The notes below the pieces were generated by a model. It was given only the letters and a program-made list of their open reading frames with translations, ran no database searches and was not told the DNA's origin. The position numbers were made by a program, and so were the translations under genes. From Bacteroidia bacterium (GTDB lineage: Bacteria; Bacteroidota; Bacteroidia; Flavobacteriales_D; Cryomorphaceae), in NCBI GenBank assembly GCA_030427905.1, contig JAUICL010000003.1, forward strand, positions 124,001-188,000: a stretch of DNA of 64,000 nucleotides. The letters run 5' to 3'. Below are positions 62,936 through 64,000 of the stretch, in pieces. Numbering within the stretch: position 1 is the first letter of the stretch; each line of letters starts with the position of its first letter.

Positions 62936-64000
62936 TTGGAACGGGTCATTCTCACAGCCAAACAAAAAGCGCTAAGATTAAACTTAGATCCTAGCATTTA
63001 CGGAACCTTCTCGGAGATTGGCGCCGGACAAGAAGTTGTGCGTCACTTTTTTAGGGCTGGTGGTGCTTCCGGGACCATTGCGAAAACCATGTCGGCATAC
63101 GACAAGGATGTAAGCGATGCGATCTATGGAAAGGAAGAAAAGAATAGATATGTCTGCGAGCCGAGGCTTCGGAAGATGATAAACCACGAGTATGGCTTGA
63201 CGGAAGAGCGTCTGAATCGCGATGTACATCCATCTAAAAAGTTCTTTTCTTATGCCAATACGGTAGCCACCATCGACTTTAAGAAGCGATACAAGGGCCA
63301 CGGCTGGATGGGAATCAAATTCCAAACGAGTCCTGAGAAAGCGCCAAATGAAGTAATCTGCCACGTGCATTTGCATGAGAACGACGCGGCGCTTCAACAA
63401 GAAACGATCGGGGTGATCGGGGTAAACATGCTTTATGGCTGTTACTTCTACTACCAGAATCCCACTGAGTTTTTGAAGTCGCTCTACGACAACTTAGATC
63501 GTGACCAGATCGAAATCGATATGATTTCGATGGAAGGACCCGACTTTGAGCAAGTAGACAACCGACTACTTAGCCTTCAGCTCGTTAAGAATGGAATGAC
63601 CGATGCGGTTATTTTCAGCCCTGATGGCAAAAACTTACAGCCCGCCGATCTACTTTACAAGAAAAACATCTTAGCAATTCGCGGAAGCTTCCGCCCGGTA
63701 ACCAAGGTCAATATTGACATGATTATCAATGGGTACAATGCCTTCGTGAAAGAAAACCGCGTAGACCCGGACGATCTGAAAGTCTTATTTGAAATAACGC
63801 TCAGCAACTTGAAGGCCGATGGGAGCATTGATGAGCAAGATTTCCTCGACCGTGCAGATATTCTTTGCTCTTTGGGGCAGACGGTAATGATTTCGAACTA
63901 CTCGGAATATTACAAACTCATTCAGTACTTCTCTACGTTTACCAAGAAACGTATGGGCTTGATTATGGGTGTGAATCACATGATCGAACTTTTCAACGAG
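62936..64000 (+). CDS. Large conserved protein of unknown function (3' end cut)
   Basis: The frame is open from TTG 62936 to the window end, about 355 codons. The stop at 62924 and lack of nearby ATG make TTG the only sensible start (ERVILTAKQKALRLNLD). Well-conserved-looking blocks are YGTFSEIGAGQEVVRHFFRA, ASGTIAKTMSAYDK, GHGWMGIKFQ, VIGVNMLYGCYFY and SPDGKNLQPADLL. Members of this family in related bacteria are, as I recall, variously named; I cannot confirm any enzyme activity. No signal peptide. It diverges from the MBL gene. A candidate -7 box (TAATATTG, 62892-62899) precedes it. Confidence 0.7.
   Translation, partial: MERVILTAKQKALRLNLDPSIYGTFSEIGAGQEVVRHFFRAGGASGTIAKTMSAYDKDVSDAIYGKEEKNRYVCEPRLRKMINHEYGLTEERLNRDVHPSKKFFSYANTVATIDFKKRYKGHGWMGIKFQTSPEKAPNEVICHVHLHENDAALQQETIGVIGVNMLYGCYFYYQNPTEFLKSLYDNLDRDQIEIDMISMEGPDFEQVDNRLLSLQLVKNGMTDAVIFSPDGKNLQPADLLYKKNILAIRGSFRPVTKVNIDMIINGYNAFVKENRVDPDDLKVLFEITLSNLKADGSIDEQDFLDRADILCSLGQTVMISNYSEYYKLIQYFSTFTKKRMGLIMGVNHMIELFNE

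Overview
The window looks like chromosome of a Bacteroidota bacterium, most likely a marine or aquatic member of the Flavobacteriia. The evidence is a PorP/SprF-type protein of the type IX secretion system (T9SS), exported proteins with T9SS type A and type B C-terminal signals, a TonB-dependent receptor with an N-terminal carboxypeptidase-like domain, DUF4294, DUF5686, DUF2141 and TIGR02757 family proteins, many lipoprotein signals, and repeated promoters of the phylum type (TTTG, about 19-20 bp, TAnnTTTG). No rRNA, tRNA or CRISPR array was recognised. The species cannot be named from this.

1-16,500 is mostly conserved chromosome. It holds a partial PorP/SprF gene, a patatin/BamA-like phospholipase, an HD-domain protein, transaldolase, a YrdC/Sua5-type protein, and a minus-strand group (outer-membrane protein, NAD(P)H-hydrate repair enzyme, glutaminyl cyclase). 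These are followed by pcm, an oxidoreductase-lipoprotein-sugar phosphotransferase-hbd operon, a repeat-rich gap, a DUF4294 gene and sucC.

16,800-22,150 is an accessory region of small, functionally unrelated plus-strand genes. The first three are separated by long imperfect palindromes, and each gene is bounded by its own 8-10 bp inverted GTTG.../...CAAC pair, an arrangement resembling integron gene cassettes although no integrase is visible. Later units end in three near-identical copies of a 152-bp repeat. The last unit carries a thioredoxin-like protein, an exported protein, a DUF2024 protein and a MarR regulator with a cysteine-rich tail. A shared palindromic operator lies in front of three of these genes.

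22,480-36,800 holds a histidine kinase/response regulator pair, a T9SS cargo protein, a frameshifted membrane gene, a Crp-like regulator next to a DUF2141-DoxX operon, two beta-lactamase-fold serine hydrolases, an NmrA-like oxidoreductase and a TolB-like/TPR/AraC regulator.

36,800-44,600 is a second accessory zone. It has a HigBA-like toxin-antitoxin pair whose toxin carries a one-base frameshift, a ParDE-like pair, a large DUF5686 protein, an orphan HigB-like toxin, and an IS200/IS605-type transposase between two clusters of palindromes bounded by perfect 23-bp inverted ends.

44,650-64,000 is again mainly chromosomal: a lectin-like T9SS type B protein, a TonB-dependent receptor, a LytS/LytTR pair, several lipoproteins, a CotH-kinase protein, a LolD-like ATPase, a TIGR02757 protein, a hydrolase, a beta-propeller lipoprotein, a BatA-domain protein, a dihydroorotase homologue that has lost its metal-binding HxH, an MBL-fold hydrolase, and a conserved protein cut by the window end.
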